A DNA stretch of 14,844 nucleotides from Viridibacillus sp050279675. Its GTDB lineage: Bacteria > Bacillota > Bacilli > Bacillales_A > Planococcaceae. Shown piece after piece: positions 6,220-12,449 of the stretch. Below the pieces are notes generated by a model, which was not told the DNA's origin, searched no databases, and saw only the letters and a program-made list of their open reading frames with translations. A program made the position numbers and the translations under genes. The DNA lies in assembly GCF_050279675.1 (NCBI RefSeq), contig NZ_JBNNUK010000035.1:1-14844 (forward strand). The letters are read 5' to 3'. Numbering within the stretch: the first letter of the stretch is position 1; every line of letters starts with the position of its first letter.

Positions 6220-6789
6220 TTATTTTCTAAACAATCTTGCTAGCAAAGAAGGTTTCTTTTGTTGGCCTTTTTCTTCTTCTAACGATTCTATTTTTACATT
6301 GAGCTTCTTAATTTCATTCATAAGTTCGTTCATCTGTTCATTACCTTCGTTATCCGATTCAATCGCCTTTAAAGTAGCATCTTGCTTGCTTTCTAACCCT
6401 ACTAATCGCTCATTTAGCGCCTTATTTTCAGCACGCATCGCTACCATCTCATCGCTCATAAGATCTAATATGCGATAAAGCTCATTATCAAAGGGTTCAA
6501 CGGTCATCGCGCTTTGTTCATCGCGCTTGCGCTCGGCGATTGATTGAACAACGCTTGAAGGCGAAAAGTCAGCGCTTGAAACCTTTATTGCAGCTTCTTT
6601 GAGCGATAATTCACCGCGATTTTTAAGCGCTAGCATAGCGCTGATTACATCAATGTCGTGTTCGTTATATTGACGCTGTTTATTTGCATTTTTATGTATC
6701 TTATAACCGTTTAGCTCCAATAATTGCGAATAAGCTCTTAAAGAAGGTGCTGATACGTTCAATATACTTGCTACATCACTAGCATTCAT
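6220..6789 (-). CDS. MerR-type HTH / coiled-coil protein, RacA/TubY-like (189 aa)
   Basis: Residues 1-60 form a MerR-type HTH (ASDVASILNVSAPSLRAYSQ, wing HKNANKQRQYNEHD). A long heptad-rich coiled coil spans about residues 105-178 (ELYRILDLMSDEMVAMRAEN and LMNEIKKLNVKIESLEEEK). The tail, KKPSLLARLFRK, is short, basic and amphipathic. RacA and TubY-like proteins share this order, and in them the tail binds membrane. I infer a role in plasmid positioning or in control of replication. A GGAG ribosome site lies 10 nt before the ATG. It follows the initiator candidate by 98 bp and precedes the small protein by 64 bp. The TGA/GCG-rich 5' half of the gene (many AGCGCT/GCGCTT words at 6510-6650) is unusual in composition for this plasmid. 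Confidence 0.82.
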   Translation of the reverse strand: MNASDVASILNVSAPSLRAYSQLLELNGYKIHKNANKQRQYNEHDIDVISAMLALKNRGELSLKEAAIKVSSADFSPSSVVQSIAERKRDEQSAMTVEPFDNELYRILDLMSDEMVAMRAENKALNERLVGLESKQDATLKAIESDNEGNEQMNELMNEIKKLNVKIESLEEEKGQQKKPSLLARLFRK

Positions 6790-6887
6790 AGTCCGCTCAC
6801 TCCTTTTTCAACGGGGTGTAACCTTACATCTTTATTGTCGAACACTCTCATAGCCAATTTCAAGCATACAAAATAAGCTAGTCACTA

Positions 6888-7868
6888 TTAATCTTCTAGC
6901 CAATTATAAAATACACCTTTTTTAGTCGCTCTAACGTGCCGATCTACTTGTTCCGCTGGTCGAATCGAAGGATACTCTAATCTATTCAATAATGCAGCTG
7001 TAAAAACAGCTACTACATTATCAAAATGGTTATATTCTATATCCATTGAAATATGATGAATTACTTCTTTTGCTGCAATGAATCGTTTTACATCTGCATC
7101 TGAACCTACTCTTAAAGTCAGTTTATAGGCGTTTTCACGAACGATAGAAGGATATGGCATAGATTGTATGAAATCGAAAAACAAACGCTGATACTCGTTG
7201 TCTGTGTACGTTAAAAGCAATGTACGTTGTTCGTCAGCCGTTTTTGGTTGTTGAGATTCCACTTCTTCTTTAAGTTTTTCTAACATATCAAAACTATGAA
7301 TATATTTATTATTAGCTTGTTTTGAATTAATTAAAGATAAATAAAGGTTAGGACTCTTATTTTCTTGTTCAAACGTAGATATATCAATGTCTTTCAATAT
7401 TTTTTGTTGTGCATTTTGCTGTGCATTTAATTGTGCAATAGATGCTTCAGACAACAAGAAAACTTCCCTCATAATCGATTTGAAATTTTCATGTTTCTTA
7501 TCTACAATGACGTACTTACCACAATTTGATTTAGCCGATCTCAAACGGCCAACTACAAATTGATCCGTTAATTTAATAGCTTTAATAGCATTTCTAACCG
7601 TTCTAACTGATACACCAAGTTTTTCTTCCAACGTGTCAGTCCCTACTTTACATATGCCATTAGCAGACAACCAGAATGCGATCTGTTCTAATACTAAGAA
7701 TTGTTTTTGTGGAAATAGTTCATCCATAAATATATTTTGTTGCAGCAAATCCTCTTCTAATTGTTTTAATCGGTTTTCTTTTACAGATCGGTTCGGTTTA
7801 TTTCCACCGTATGTTATGTAAAACTGTGCTCTTTGTTGAGTTGCTGTTAGTGTATTTTTCGTTGTCAT
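6888..7868 (-). CDS. Candidate plasmid replication initiator with winged HTH (326 aa)
   Basis: I do not recognise a named Rep family. About residues 40-100 form a winged-HTH region (FLVLEQIAFWLSANGICKVG, TDTLEEKLGVSVRTVRNAIK). A Gln/Asn-rich linker follows, with the repeat AQLNAQQNAQQ, and then a ~130-residue C-terminal helical domain. This two-domain plan recalls replication initiators of Gram-positive theta plasmids. Three 12-bp iterons lie inside the linker coding region, as in RepA_N-type plasmids where the origin is within rep. It is the only plausible initiator here and sits next to the partition genes. I chose ATG 7868 (MTTKNTL) because GGGAG lies 9 nt upstream; the 14-residue longer form has no ribosome site. 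Alternative: a transcriptional regulator. Confidence 0.55.
   Translation of the reverse strand: MTTKNTLTATQQRAQFYITYGGNKPNRSVKENRLKQLEEDLLQQNIFMDELFPQKQFLVLEQIAFWLSANGICKVGTDTLEEKLGVSVRTVRNAIKAIKLTDQFVVGRLRSAKSNCGKYVIVDKKHENFKSIMREVFLLSEASIAQLNAQQNAQQKILKDIDISTFEQENKSPNLYLSLINSKQANNKYIHSFDMLEKLKEEVESQQPKTADEQRTLLLTYTDNEYQRLFFDFIQSMPYPSIVRENAYKLTLRVGSDADVKRFIAAKEVIHHISMDIEYNHFDNVVAVFTAALLNRLEYPSIRPAEQVDRHVRATKKGVFYNWLED
7407..7442. repeat. Three 12-bp iterons inside the initiator gene
   Basis: The units TTGTGCATTTTG, CTGTGCATTTAA and TTGTGCAATAGA follow each other with exact 12-bp spacing; the TGTGC core is at 7408, 7420 and 7432. They encode the xxAQ repeat in the linker of the initiator candidate. 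Exact periodicity inside a rep-like gene suggests initiator binding sites and an origin there, although a simple coding repeat would look the same. Confidence 0.5.
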
Positions 7869-7959
7869 TGTAATCTTCTCCCTTTTAAGAAAACAAAAAA
7901 GCACAATCAAACACTGTGTAGTGAATGACTATGCTTCTTATCAATGACAATTAATTAAA

Positions 7960-7988
7960 TTGACCTAATAATACTTCCTTGATATATT
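7960..7988 (+). promoter_or_regulatory. Promoter for the presumed antisense RNA
   Basis: TTGACC (7960-7965), a 17-bp spacer and TATATT (7983-7988) give a strong sigma-A match pointing away from the initiator gene. A second candidate overlaps it: TTGATA (7979-7984), 17 bp, TAAAAT (8002-8007). Either would start a transcript just before the branched structure at 8034-8115. Confidence 0.5.
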
Positions 7989-7994
7989 GACATT

Positions 7995-8115
7995 CATCAT
8001 ATAAAATAATGACATATCAATATATCTAAAGAAGTTAGCAACGTCAATCACACCCTATATGTGATCTGGCGGTCGATAACGGGATTGCCGTCCTATTATC
8101 GATGCTGACTTTTTT
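7995..8115 (+). ncRNA. Predicted antisense (countertranscript) RNA opposite the initiator leader
   Basis: The plus strand can fold into a three-way junction. P1 is GTTAGCA (8034-8040) with TGCTGAC (8103-8109), with one G-U pair. P2 is ATCACA (8047-8052) with TGTGAT (8060-8065). P3 is TCGATA then ACGG (8073-8082) with CCGT then TATCGA (8088-8102). Six T's follow P1 (8110-8115), as in an intrinsic terminator. A good promoter precedes it. It is transcribed opposite to the initiator gene within its leader, the usual position for antisense RNAs that set plasmid copy number. Start and end are estimates, and expression is inferred. Confidence 0.45.
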
Positions 8116-8263
8116 GATTTCGTTCGATTAAGTTACATAAATAGTAACATTACTACTTCGAATTGGAAACAATTATTCTCCTTACTCGGCACATTTTCCC
8201 TCTATATCCATGTCCCAATTCAACTCCCACTTACAATTAATTTTTTTCAAATTCTTATCTTTG

Positions 8264-8353
8264 TCAATCACCCATATACCGCATTGCTAGTTCCACCGAT
8301 TTTTTCCATGCCCTAATTCTTTATGGATCTGATCCACTATCTCCTTTGTTGCA
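8264..8353 (-). pseudogene. 3'-end remnant of an integrase gene (scar 1)
   Basis: This matches the last ~28 codons of the integrase at 11209-12246. It reads ATKEIVDQIHKELGHGKNRW, then a single missing base breaks the frame before LAMRYMGD and the stop. It keeps the LGH motif, and its out-of-frame DNA still encodes the catalytic Tyr motif. The similarity begins exactly at the stop codon (TGA at 8264-8266) and ends near 8353. It lies directly downstream of the partition genes. Confidence 0.85.
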
Positions 8354-8400
8354 TTCGCAAAGTTGATTCTTTAATTCACTATAAATATAAAATTACTTGC

Positions 8401-8694
8401 TTAACGATTTAACTTATCAAGATATTCTTTCAATGCAACATCTACAATATCTAACATTGTACATTCCTCCAATGCTGCTGCTGCGCGTAAACGTTTGTGA
8501 AGATCAGCATCCAATTCAAATGTCGCCTTCTTAATTTTACGTTCAACCGCATTTACAGAAACCTGTATATCTGTATTTGCAATTTCCTGTATTATTTCAT
8601 TATCTTGTTGTAATAACTTACTTACAACGTCCCTATTACCTTTTGATTTAGGTGCTTCTTTGGGATTTTTATTATATTTATCTTTAATTGACAC
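8401..8694 (-). CDS. ParR-type ribbon-helix-helix centromere-binding protein (97 aa)
   Basis: A Lys-rich flexible N-terminus (residues 1-50) leads into a ribbon-helix-helix fold: a KATFELDADLH strand, then RLRAAAALEECTMLDIVDVALKEYLDKL helices (about residues 56-95). It starts at GTG 8694 with AGGAG 10 nt upstream, and overlaps the end of parA by 11 bp, so the two are translationally coupled. In type Ib partition systems a small protein like this binds repeats near the operon, represses it and stimulates the ParA ATPase. The disordered N-terminus is the expected site of contact with ParA. Candidate binding repeats lie at 9493-9524. I cannot assign a specific named homologue, so no symbol is given. 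Confidence 0.85.
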   Translation of the reverse strand: MSIKDKYNKNPKEAPKSKGNRDVVSKLLQQDNEIIQEIANTDIQVSVNAVERKIKKATFELDADLHKRLRAAAALEECTMLDIVDVALKEYLDKLNR

Positions 8695-9445
8695 GACTTA
8701 ACAACTCCTCTATGAAATTTCTGTGTTGTTCAGTTGCAGCTCTAATTTCTGGATTATTAATAATACCGTATACAGGTAATCTCCCAATAGCTGCACGTCT
8801 TGAAATAACTGTATCAAATATCAAATCCTTATATTCTTCACGTACCAATTGCAATAACTCTTTATTATCAATTCGTCTTGCATCAGATAATGTAGCAAGA
8901 ATCCCAGCTATTTGTAATGTATCATTGCCATTTTCTTTCGCACCCTCAATTGTTTCCATAAATCTAGGAAGAGCATTATAACTAAATTTAGCCGTTTCAA
9001 ACATCATCACTACATAATCACTAGCCATCAAAGCATTAACTGTTTGAATACTAAGATTAGGTGGTGTATCAATTAAAATATAATCATACTGGTCTTTTAC
9101 ATTTCCAATAGCTTCTTTAAGCAATTGAATTTTACTTTTTGGACCTTTATAATCTGCAATCAATACTAAATAATCGTCAGCTGGTACATAATCAATGTTA
9201 TCCGTAGCAACTTTAATATATGGATCTACATTACCATTCTCCATTGCCTCTTTGATTGTTTCATGATAAAACACTTCTAGATCATCATAACCACTCACCA
9301 ATTGAGTTAAATTCCCCTGACTATCCATATCAATCGCCAAGACTTTATATCCCCTCTGACCTAGCAAATATGCAGTAAGACCACAAGTTGTTGTTTTACC
9401 AACTCCGCCTTTCTGCAAAGAAAATGTAATAACTTTTGCTAACAT
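8684..9445 (-). CDS. parA: ParA-family partition ATPase (253 aa)
   Basis: The deviant Walker A motif KGGVGKTT is at residues 12-19, with the signature Lys12. Walker A' is DMDSQGNLT and Walker B is YDYILIDTPPNLS. There is no N-terminal HTH, and the length is typical of type Ib ParA/Soj proteins. These ATPases coat the nucleoid and move the centromere complex, giving stable inheritance. A ribosome site (AAAGGATGGTG) precedes the ATG by about 6 nt. The RHH partner overlaps the 3' end. Because there is no HTH, repression of the operon is expected to come from the RHH protein acting on the upstream repeats. Confidence 0.96.
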   Translation of the reverse strand: MLAKVITFSLQKGGVGKTTTCGLTAYLLGQRGYKVLAIDMDSQGNLTQLVSGYDDLEVFYHETIKEAMENGNVDPYIKVATDNIDYVPADDYLVLIADYKGPKSKIQLLKEAIGNVKDQYDYILIDTPPNLSIQTVNALMASDYVVMMFETAKFSYNALPRFMETIEGAKENGNDTLQIAGILATLSDARRIDNKELLQLVREEYKDLIFDTVISRRAAIGRLPVYGIINNPEIRAATEQHRNFIEELLSRVN

Positions 9446-9492
9446 TCAAATCACCATCCTTTAATAAAAGTAAACAACAAAAGTAGGGAACT

Positions 9493-9557
9493 GTAAAACC
9501 GTAAATACAGGTACATGTAAAGAAACGAACCTCAGAAAAACCGAAAACCGATAACAT
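9493..9557. promoter_or_regulatory. Repeat cluster upstream of parA, candidate centromere/operator
   Basis: Units of 8 bp follow each other at 9493, 9501, 9509 and 9517. Three of the four start with GTAAA (GTAAAACC, GTAAATAC, GTAAAGAA), and the third is AGGTACAT. A few bases further, AAAACCG occurs twice in tandem at about 9537-9550. Short phased repeats of this kind are typical binding sites of ribbon-helix-helix partition proteins. The function is inferred from position and protein type. Confidence 0.45.
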
Positions 9558-9588
9558 AAATAAAAGCACCCAAAGGTTGTTCAGGCGC

Positions 9589-9840
9589 CTAGCCAAAATA
9601 TACCCTGGAGGAAACTACTAAAAAAAGAAACAATAATAATAATGAAGGTAGTAGATTAATAATATTAAAAACTATCGCTAAAGAGTTTTTTGCTAGCCCC
9701 CCAAACACTACGCCACTAATAGATAGCACTATTATTAATCCAGATAAAAAGAATTCGTCAATATCTGTATATGGAATCATACCAAAAGATATTATGCTGA
9801 AGAATACCATTAGCCATGAAAAATTGCTGTACTTTCTCAA
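9589..9840 (-). CDS. Small membrane protein, unknown function (83 aa)
   Basis: Three hydrophobic segments (about residues 9-23, 31-47 and 53-77) separated by short polar turns give a small multi-pass membrane protein. No family is recognised. It starts at TTG 9840, with AAGGGG about 10 nt upstream; no in-frame ATG with a ribosome site exists upstream. It is encoded upstream of, and in the same direction as, parA. About 140 bp containing the repeat cluster lie between them, so it may be co-transcribed or independent. Confidence 0.6.
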   Translation of the reverse strand: MRKYSNFSWLMVFFSIISFGMIPYTDIDEFFLSGLIIVLSISGVVFGGLAKNSLAIVFNIINLLPSLLLLFLFLVVSSRVYFG

Positions 9841-10045
9841 ATAAACACATCCCCTTATTATTCGTTAATTATAGATACAATTTACAAAATACCTAAATGC
9901 AGGAATCCTTTGTAAAAAGGGGCCTTTTTCTTTGAGAATATTATTCAACAAAATGGCCCGATTATTGAATAATGAAAATGCACCCAAAGCCCCGTTTGGT
10001 AACCATTTTTTTCTTAACGTTGTAAATCCGCATAAATCTGACGAG

Positions 10046-10059
10046 ACCCCTATAGGGGT
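10046..10059. promoter_or_regulatory. 14-bp palindrome ACCCCTATAGGGGT
   Basis: Perfect GC-rich palindrome in very AT-rich DNA. The shape recalls operators of CsoR/CstR-like repressors, but no such gene or target promoter is nearby, so it may equally be a hairpin of a decayed element. Confidence 0.4.
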
Positions 10060-10087
10060 TATTGTTTATAAAAAACCTTATTACCGC

Positions 10088-10123
10088 AAATACATAAAAC
10101 TGTATATACAGTTTTATGTATTT
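10088..10123. repeat. 36-bp perfect palindrome
   Basis: The arms, AAATACATAAAACTGTAT (10088-10105) and its exact complement (10106-10123), meet without a spacer. T's continue for two more bases. It could extrude as a cruciform, terminate transcription, or bind a dimeric protein. It lies 73 bp before integrase scar 2. Its central ACTGTA/TACAGT echoes words in the parA upstream region (CTGTA and TACAG near 9491-9510). Confidence 0.85.
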
Positions 10124-10195
10124 TTCTTTACAAACCTCAATTTTTCATATATCTCGTAGTCAAATCAATCTTGTACAAATTTTTATATTTAGTAA

Positions 10196-10322
10196 TCAAT
10201 CACCCATATACCGCATTGCTAGTTCTCACCGATTCTTTCCATGCCCTAATTCTTTATGAATCTGATCCATTATCTTCTTTGTTGCGTTATACAACGACTT
10301 ATCCAATCCATTTACGTAGTTT
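10196..10322 (-). pseudogene. 3'-end remnant of a diverged integrase gene (scar 2)
   Basis: It reads NYVNGLDKSLYNATKKIM, then DQIHKELGHGKNR, a TGA where the intact gene has Trp, then ELAMRYMGD and the stop. The intact integrase has DYGILSETDKTLYNATKEAM at the same place, so this copy comes from a related but different integrase. Like scar 1 it ends exactly at the stop codon. It lies between the terminator of the 188-aa gene and the palindromic region. Confidence 0.85.
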
Positions 10323-10330
10323 AGAGTATT

Positions 10331-10363
10331 AAAAAAACGCTAAACCAATTTAAATTTAGCGTT
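10331..10363 (-). terminator. Terminator of the 188-aa membrane protein gene
   Basis: AACGCTAAA (10336-10344) pairs with TTTAGCGTT (10355-10363) around a 10-nt loop. On the minus strand the stem is followed by a run of T's (the A-run from 10331). It lies just after the stop codon at 10382. Confidence 0.82.
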
Positions 10364-10381
10364 AAAAAATAGATTTATTTT

Positions 10382-10948
10382 TTATTTATCTTTGTAAAAA
10401 ATTTTTAATTCTTTTAAATCAATTAATAGACTTTCATGAAACTTATTTAATATTTCATTCCATTTTTTTTCACTCACAAAAGGACTATTTAAGTAGCTAC
10501 TTAGCCATTCATGATATTCTTCAAACCGTGATTTTAATGTTTCAATGGAATTAAATTCATCAATAGAAAGAGTTTTTCCATTTTCTTTTATAGAATTACG
10601 AAGCTCTATAACTAATGAATTTATTTCATTATTAAATTTTTCTAAGTCTGTTTTACTAACTTTAGAAGTATCTTTTTTCATGAAAATAGGATTTGAGAAT
10701 AAATTAAGTGTTTTTTCTATTGTTCCTTTTTTAGATGAGTTAAGATCTTGAGAATTTAATTGATTTTTAAAATATGTAATATCATTTTTATATTCATCTA
10801 ATACTTTATTATTTGGATTATATTCAATATTTTTATCTATCCCTGCAAAAGAATAAGGATAAATACTTCCAATTGTTATAAATATTATACACAGAGCTAT
10901 TAATATCGCTATTACTTTATAGAAATGTTTTTTTATAAATTGTTTCAT
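10382..10948 (-). CDS. Membrane-anchored extracellular helical protein (188 aa)
   Basis: A basic N-terminus (MKQFIKKHFYK) leads into one hydrophobic helix (about residues 11-33, VIAILIALCIIFITIGSIY). The remaining ~150 residues are charged and helical, rich in K, E, N and S, with regular hydrophobic spacing (LEKFNNEINSLVIELRNSI). It is probably anchored in the membrane with the helical domain outside; there is no lipobox. No family is recognised. AGGAG lies about 4-5 nt before the ATG and overlaps the stop of a possible 49-aa ORF. A strong terminator follows. It forms a single-gene module between integrase scar 2 and the intact integrase, in DNA that is more AT-rich than the integrase. Confidence 0.7.
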   Translation of the reverse strand: MKQFIKKHFYKVIAILIALCIIFITIGSIYPYSFAGIDKNIEYNPNNKVLDEYKNDITYFKNQLNSQDLNSSKKGTIEKTLNLFSNPIFMKKDTSKVSKTDLEKFNNEINSLVIELRNSIKENGKTLSIDEFNSIETLKSRFEEYHEWLSSYLNSPFVSEKKWNEILNKFHESLLIDLKELKIFYKDK

Positions 10949-10956
10949 AAAATCTC

Positions 10957-11106
10957 CTAAAATTTAATAGTTGCAACGGTTTGATTAGTTAAATCAAAAT
11001 CTGCATTTAATGAGAAAGAAAACCGAACAGTAGATACAAACATAATTTTTGCAGTTCTTTTAATTAACTTGTTATTCATAAGTATAAATCTACCATTTCC
11101 ATCCAT
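10957..11106 (-). CDS. Possible 49-aa ORF upstream of the membrane protein
   Basis: An ORF that opens MDGNGRFILM and ends NQTVATIKF stops at a TAG that forms part of the next gene's TAGGAG ribosome site. That placement suggests translational coupling. The second half (STVRFSFSLNADFDLTNQTV) reads like beta strands. There is no ribosome site before either candidate ATG, so it could instead be the C-terminal end of a lost gene. Function unknown. Confidence 0.25.
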   Translation of the reverse strand: MDGNGRFILMNNKLIKRTAKIMFVSTVRFSFSLNADFDLTNQTVATIKF

Positions 11107-11208
11107 CAGTTTATTTTTACAATATTAATATAACATTCAACGATTGGATATATAAACGATTTTCGAGTTAAAAATGAAAACAGTGTTTTTTTCTATGATC
11201 TTTTCACC

Positions 11209-12246
11209 TCAATTCCCCATATACCGCATTGCTAGTTCCCATCGATTCTTTCCATGTCCTAATTCTTTATGTATCTGATCCATCGCTTCTTTTGTTGCGT
11301 TATACAGCGTTTTATCCGTTTCACTTAAAATGCCGTAGTCGGCTTTCCGATTTATGCTGCAGTTATCTATAATCCTTTGCATCATTGTTTTTTGTTCACC
11401 TGTCATGAGCTGATCCATACGATTTCTTGCATAGGCATGGCGAAATCCATGTGCACCTCGACCAGCCTGATCAATCCCTGTTTTCTTACAGGCCACATTT
11501 ATGCCGTCTCGAATGGTTGAGTACGATACATTGACCACTCGTTCTCTTTCGTCTTTCCCTTGAAGTAACTGTTCTAGACGTTTTTCAAAATGACGAGGAA
11601 TATGGATTTCTCGTTGTCGTCCCCCCTTCGTAATCCCTGCACCATCGCCTTTTTTTATTTCAAACTTCCAACTATCCGTTTGTTCCTCGTGTGTAAAATG
11701 TTCTACTCGCGCATTTGTAGCTTCTCGGACTCGTAAACCTAGCTCTTTCATCAAATCAACAGCCTTTGACACTTCTGGCGATACATTTTCGCGTATCAAT
11801 TGCATTTCTTCACGCGTGTATGCCCGATTTCGCACATCCAGCCCCCTTGTACGCGTCTCTAATCTTTTCGCTGAACAAAAACCTTCAAAATGATTAGAAA
11901 CGCTCTCAAAGCGTTCTGAACGCTTTAAAAATCCTTTCTCTAAAAGACGAAGGGACGTTTCAACATTAATTTTATGTCCTTCAGAAATCCCTTTCTCACT
12001 CAAATGAGCTATGTAACCCCTGTAATGGTTCTCGTTTAGATCAGCAATCGACTTTACTCCATGCTCGGATCTCGCCCATTTCACAAAGTTTTGGCAGTCA
12101 CTCATGGTATTTTCCTTTTGCTTTTTCGAATGAATACCACTGTTCCCATCCTCTCTTGCTGTTCGTTTTGAAATACCGATTTTATCAATCGCTTCAATGC
12201 TTTCTTTGACCTCTCTTACGATCGATGTACGTCCTCTTCTTGCCAT
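11209..12246 (-). CDS. Tyrosine integrase with Integrase_1-type catalytic domain (345 aa)
   Basis: A basic N-terminus is followed by a SAM-like core-binding domain (about residues 45-130, FVKWARSEHGVKSIADLNEN). The catalytic domain has Arg172 (LGLRVREA), Lys207 (ITKGGRQREIHIP), His266 and Arg269 (HGFRH), His331 (ELGHG) and Tyr342 (MRYMG). About 60 residues separate HGFRH from LGH, longer than in XerC/D. This fits, from memory, the phage_int_SAM_2/Integrase_1 group. I chose ATG 12246 (MARRGRTSIV) because GGGGTG lies about 5 nt upstream; the longer form would begin inside a hairpin at 12318. The GC content exceeds that of the neighbours. Two broken 3' ends of related integrases lie downstream at 10196 and 8264. 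The hairpin-rich region upstream may hold its recombination site. Confidence 0.92.
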   Translation of the reverse strand: MARRGRTSIVREVKESIEAIDKIGISKRTAREDGNSGIHSKKQKENTMSDCQNFVKWARSEHGVKSIADLNENHYRGYIAHLSEKGISEGHKINVETSLRLLEKGFLKRSERFESVSNHFEGFCSAKRLETRTRGLDVRNRAYTREEMQLIRENVSPEVSKAVDLMKELGLRVREATNARVEHFTHEEQTDSWKFEIKKGDGAGITKGGRQREIHIPRHFEKRLEQLLQGKDERERVVNVSYSTIRDGINVACKKTGIDQAGRGAHGFRHAYARNRMDQLMTGEQKTMMQRIIDNCSINRKADYGILSETDKTLYNATKEAMDQIHKELGHGKNRWELAMRYMGN

Positions 12247-12295
12247 TTCAACACCCCATTTTCTCAAAATTTCGTGCTCCGCTGCGCTACGCATC

Positions 12296-12339
12296 CACCT
12301 TATTGCACCAACGAGCAAGCTCGTTCATGCAATAAGGTG
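12296..12339. repeat. Long hairpin upstream of the integrase
   Basis: CACCTTATTGCA (12296-12307) pairs exactly with TGCAATAAGGTG (12328-12339). Inside, AACGAGC (12310-12316) pairs with GCTCGTT (12319-12325), with 2-nt bulges between the stems. No T-run follows. It could be a recombinase binding site or a hairpin in the integrase leader. Confidence 0.75.
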
Positions 12340-12449
12340 TCGGATTCATTCTTCGAACGAAATATGTAATTATCAATGTGCCTGGTAAATCCAATTCAAC
12401 CTTCCGCACTTTGTTATCGGAGTGTGCCATCAATCATTCTCCGCCCATT

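Larger units (their letters stand above)
7869..8263. other. Control region between initiator and integrase scar
   Basis: This 395-bp stretch has no convincing protein gene. It holds a 10-bp inverted repeat (GATATATTGA 7981-7990 with TCAATATATC 8017-8026), a plus-strand promoter pair, a branched RNA structure ending in T6, and a short inverted repeat (GTTAC 8132-8136 with GTAAC 8144-8148, approximate). On the minus strand, AAGGAG (8183-8178) precedes a TTG-initiated 14-codon ORF (8172-8128), a possible leader peptide. The arrangement looks like copy-number control of the initiator. Confidence 0.5.
9841..10195. other. Non-coding region rich in palindromes
   Basis: No convincing gene. Visible structures are AAAAAGG/CCTTTTT around 9914-9929, TTATTCAA with TTGAATAA (about 9941-9972), the 14-bp perfect palindrome ACCCCTATAGGGGT (10046-10059) and the 36-bp perfect palindrome at 10088-10123. 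The plus-strand stretch near 9931-9970 could read ENIIQQNGPIIE and stop, which may be the end of a degraded gene. The section has the look of a miniature element or an IS remnant, but I could not match it to a known one. Confidence 0.4.

Noticed and set aside
8128..8172. 14-codon TTG-initiated leader ORF on the minus strand
   Set aside because: A strong AAGGAG sits in front, but it is too short to support by sequence alone; mentioned only as part of the control region.
7869..8263. Riboswitch upstream of the initiator
   Set aside because: The branched fold does not show the conserved motifs of riboswitch classes that I know; an antisense RNA with its own promoter fits better.
9396..9596. 66-codon minus-strand ORF overlapping the parA start
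   Set aside because: It covers the repeat cluster and parA ribosome site; the Cys/Phe-rich translation does not look like a protein.
9890..9975. Possible end of an insertion sequence
   Set aside because: The TTATTCAA/TTGAATAA arms and GC-rich words are suggestive, but no transposase, matching second end or target duplication could be found.
9932..10159. 75-codon plus-strand ORF
   Set aside because: It reads through two perfect palindromes, has no ribosome site, and its aromatic/basic tail comes from AT-rich palindrome sequence.
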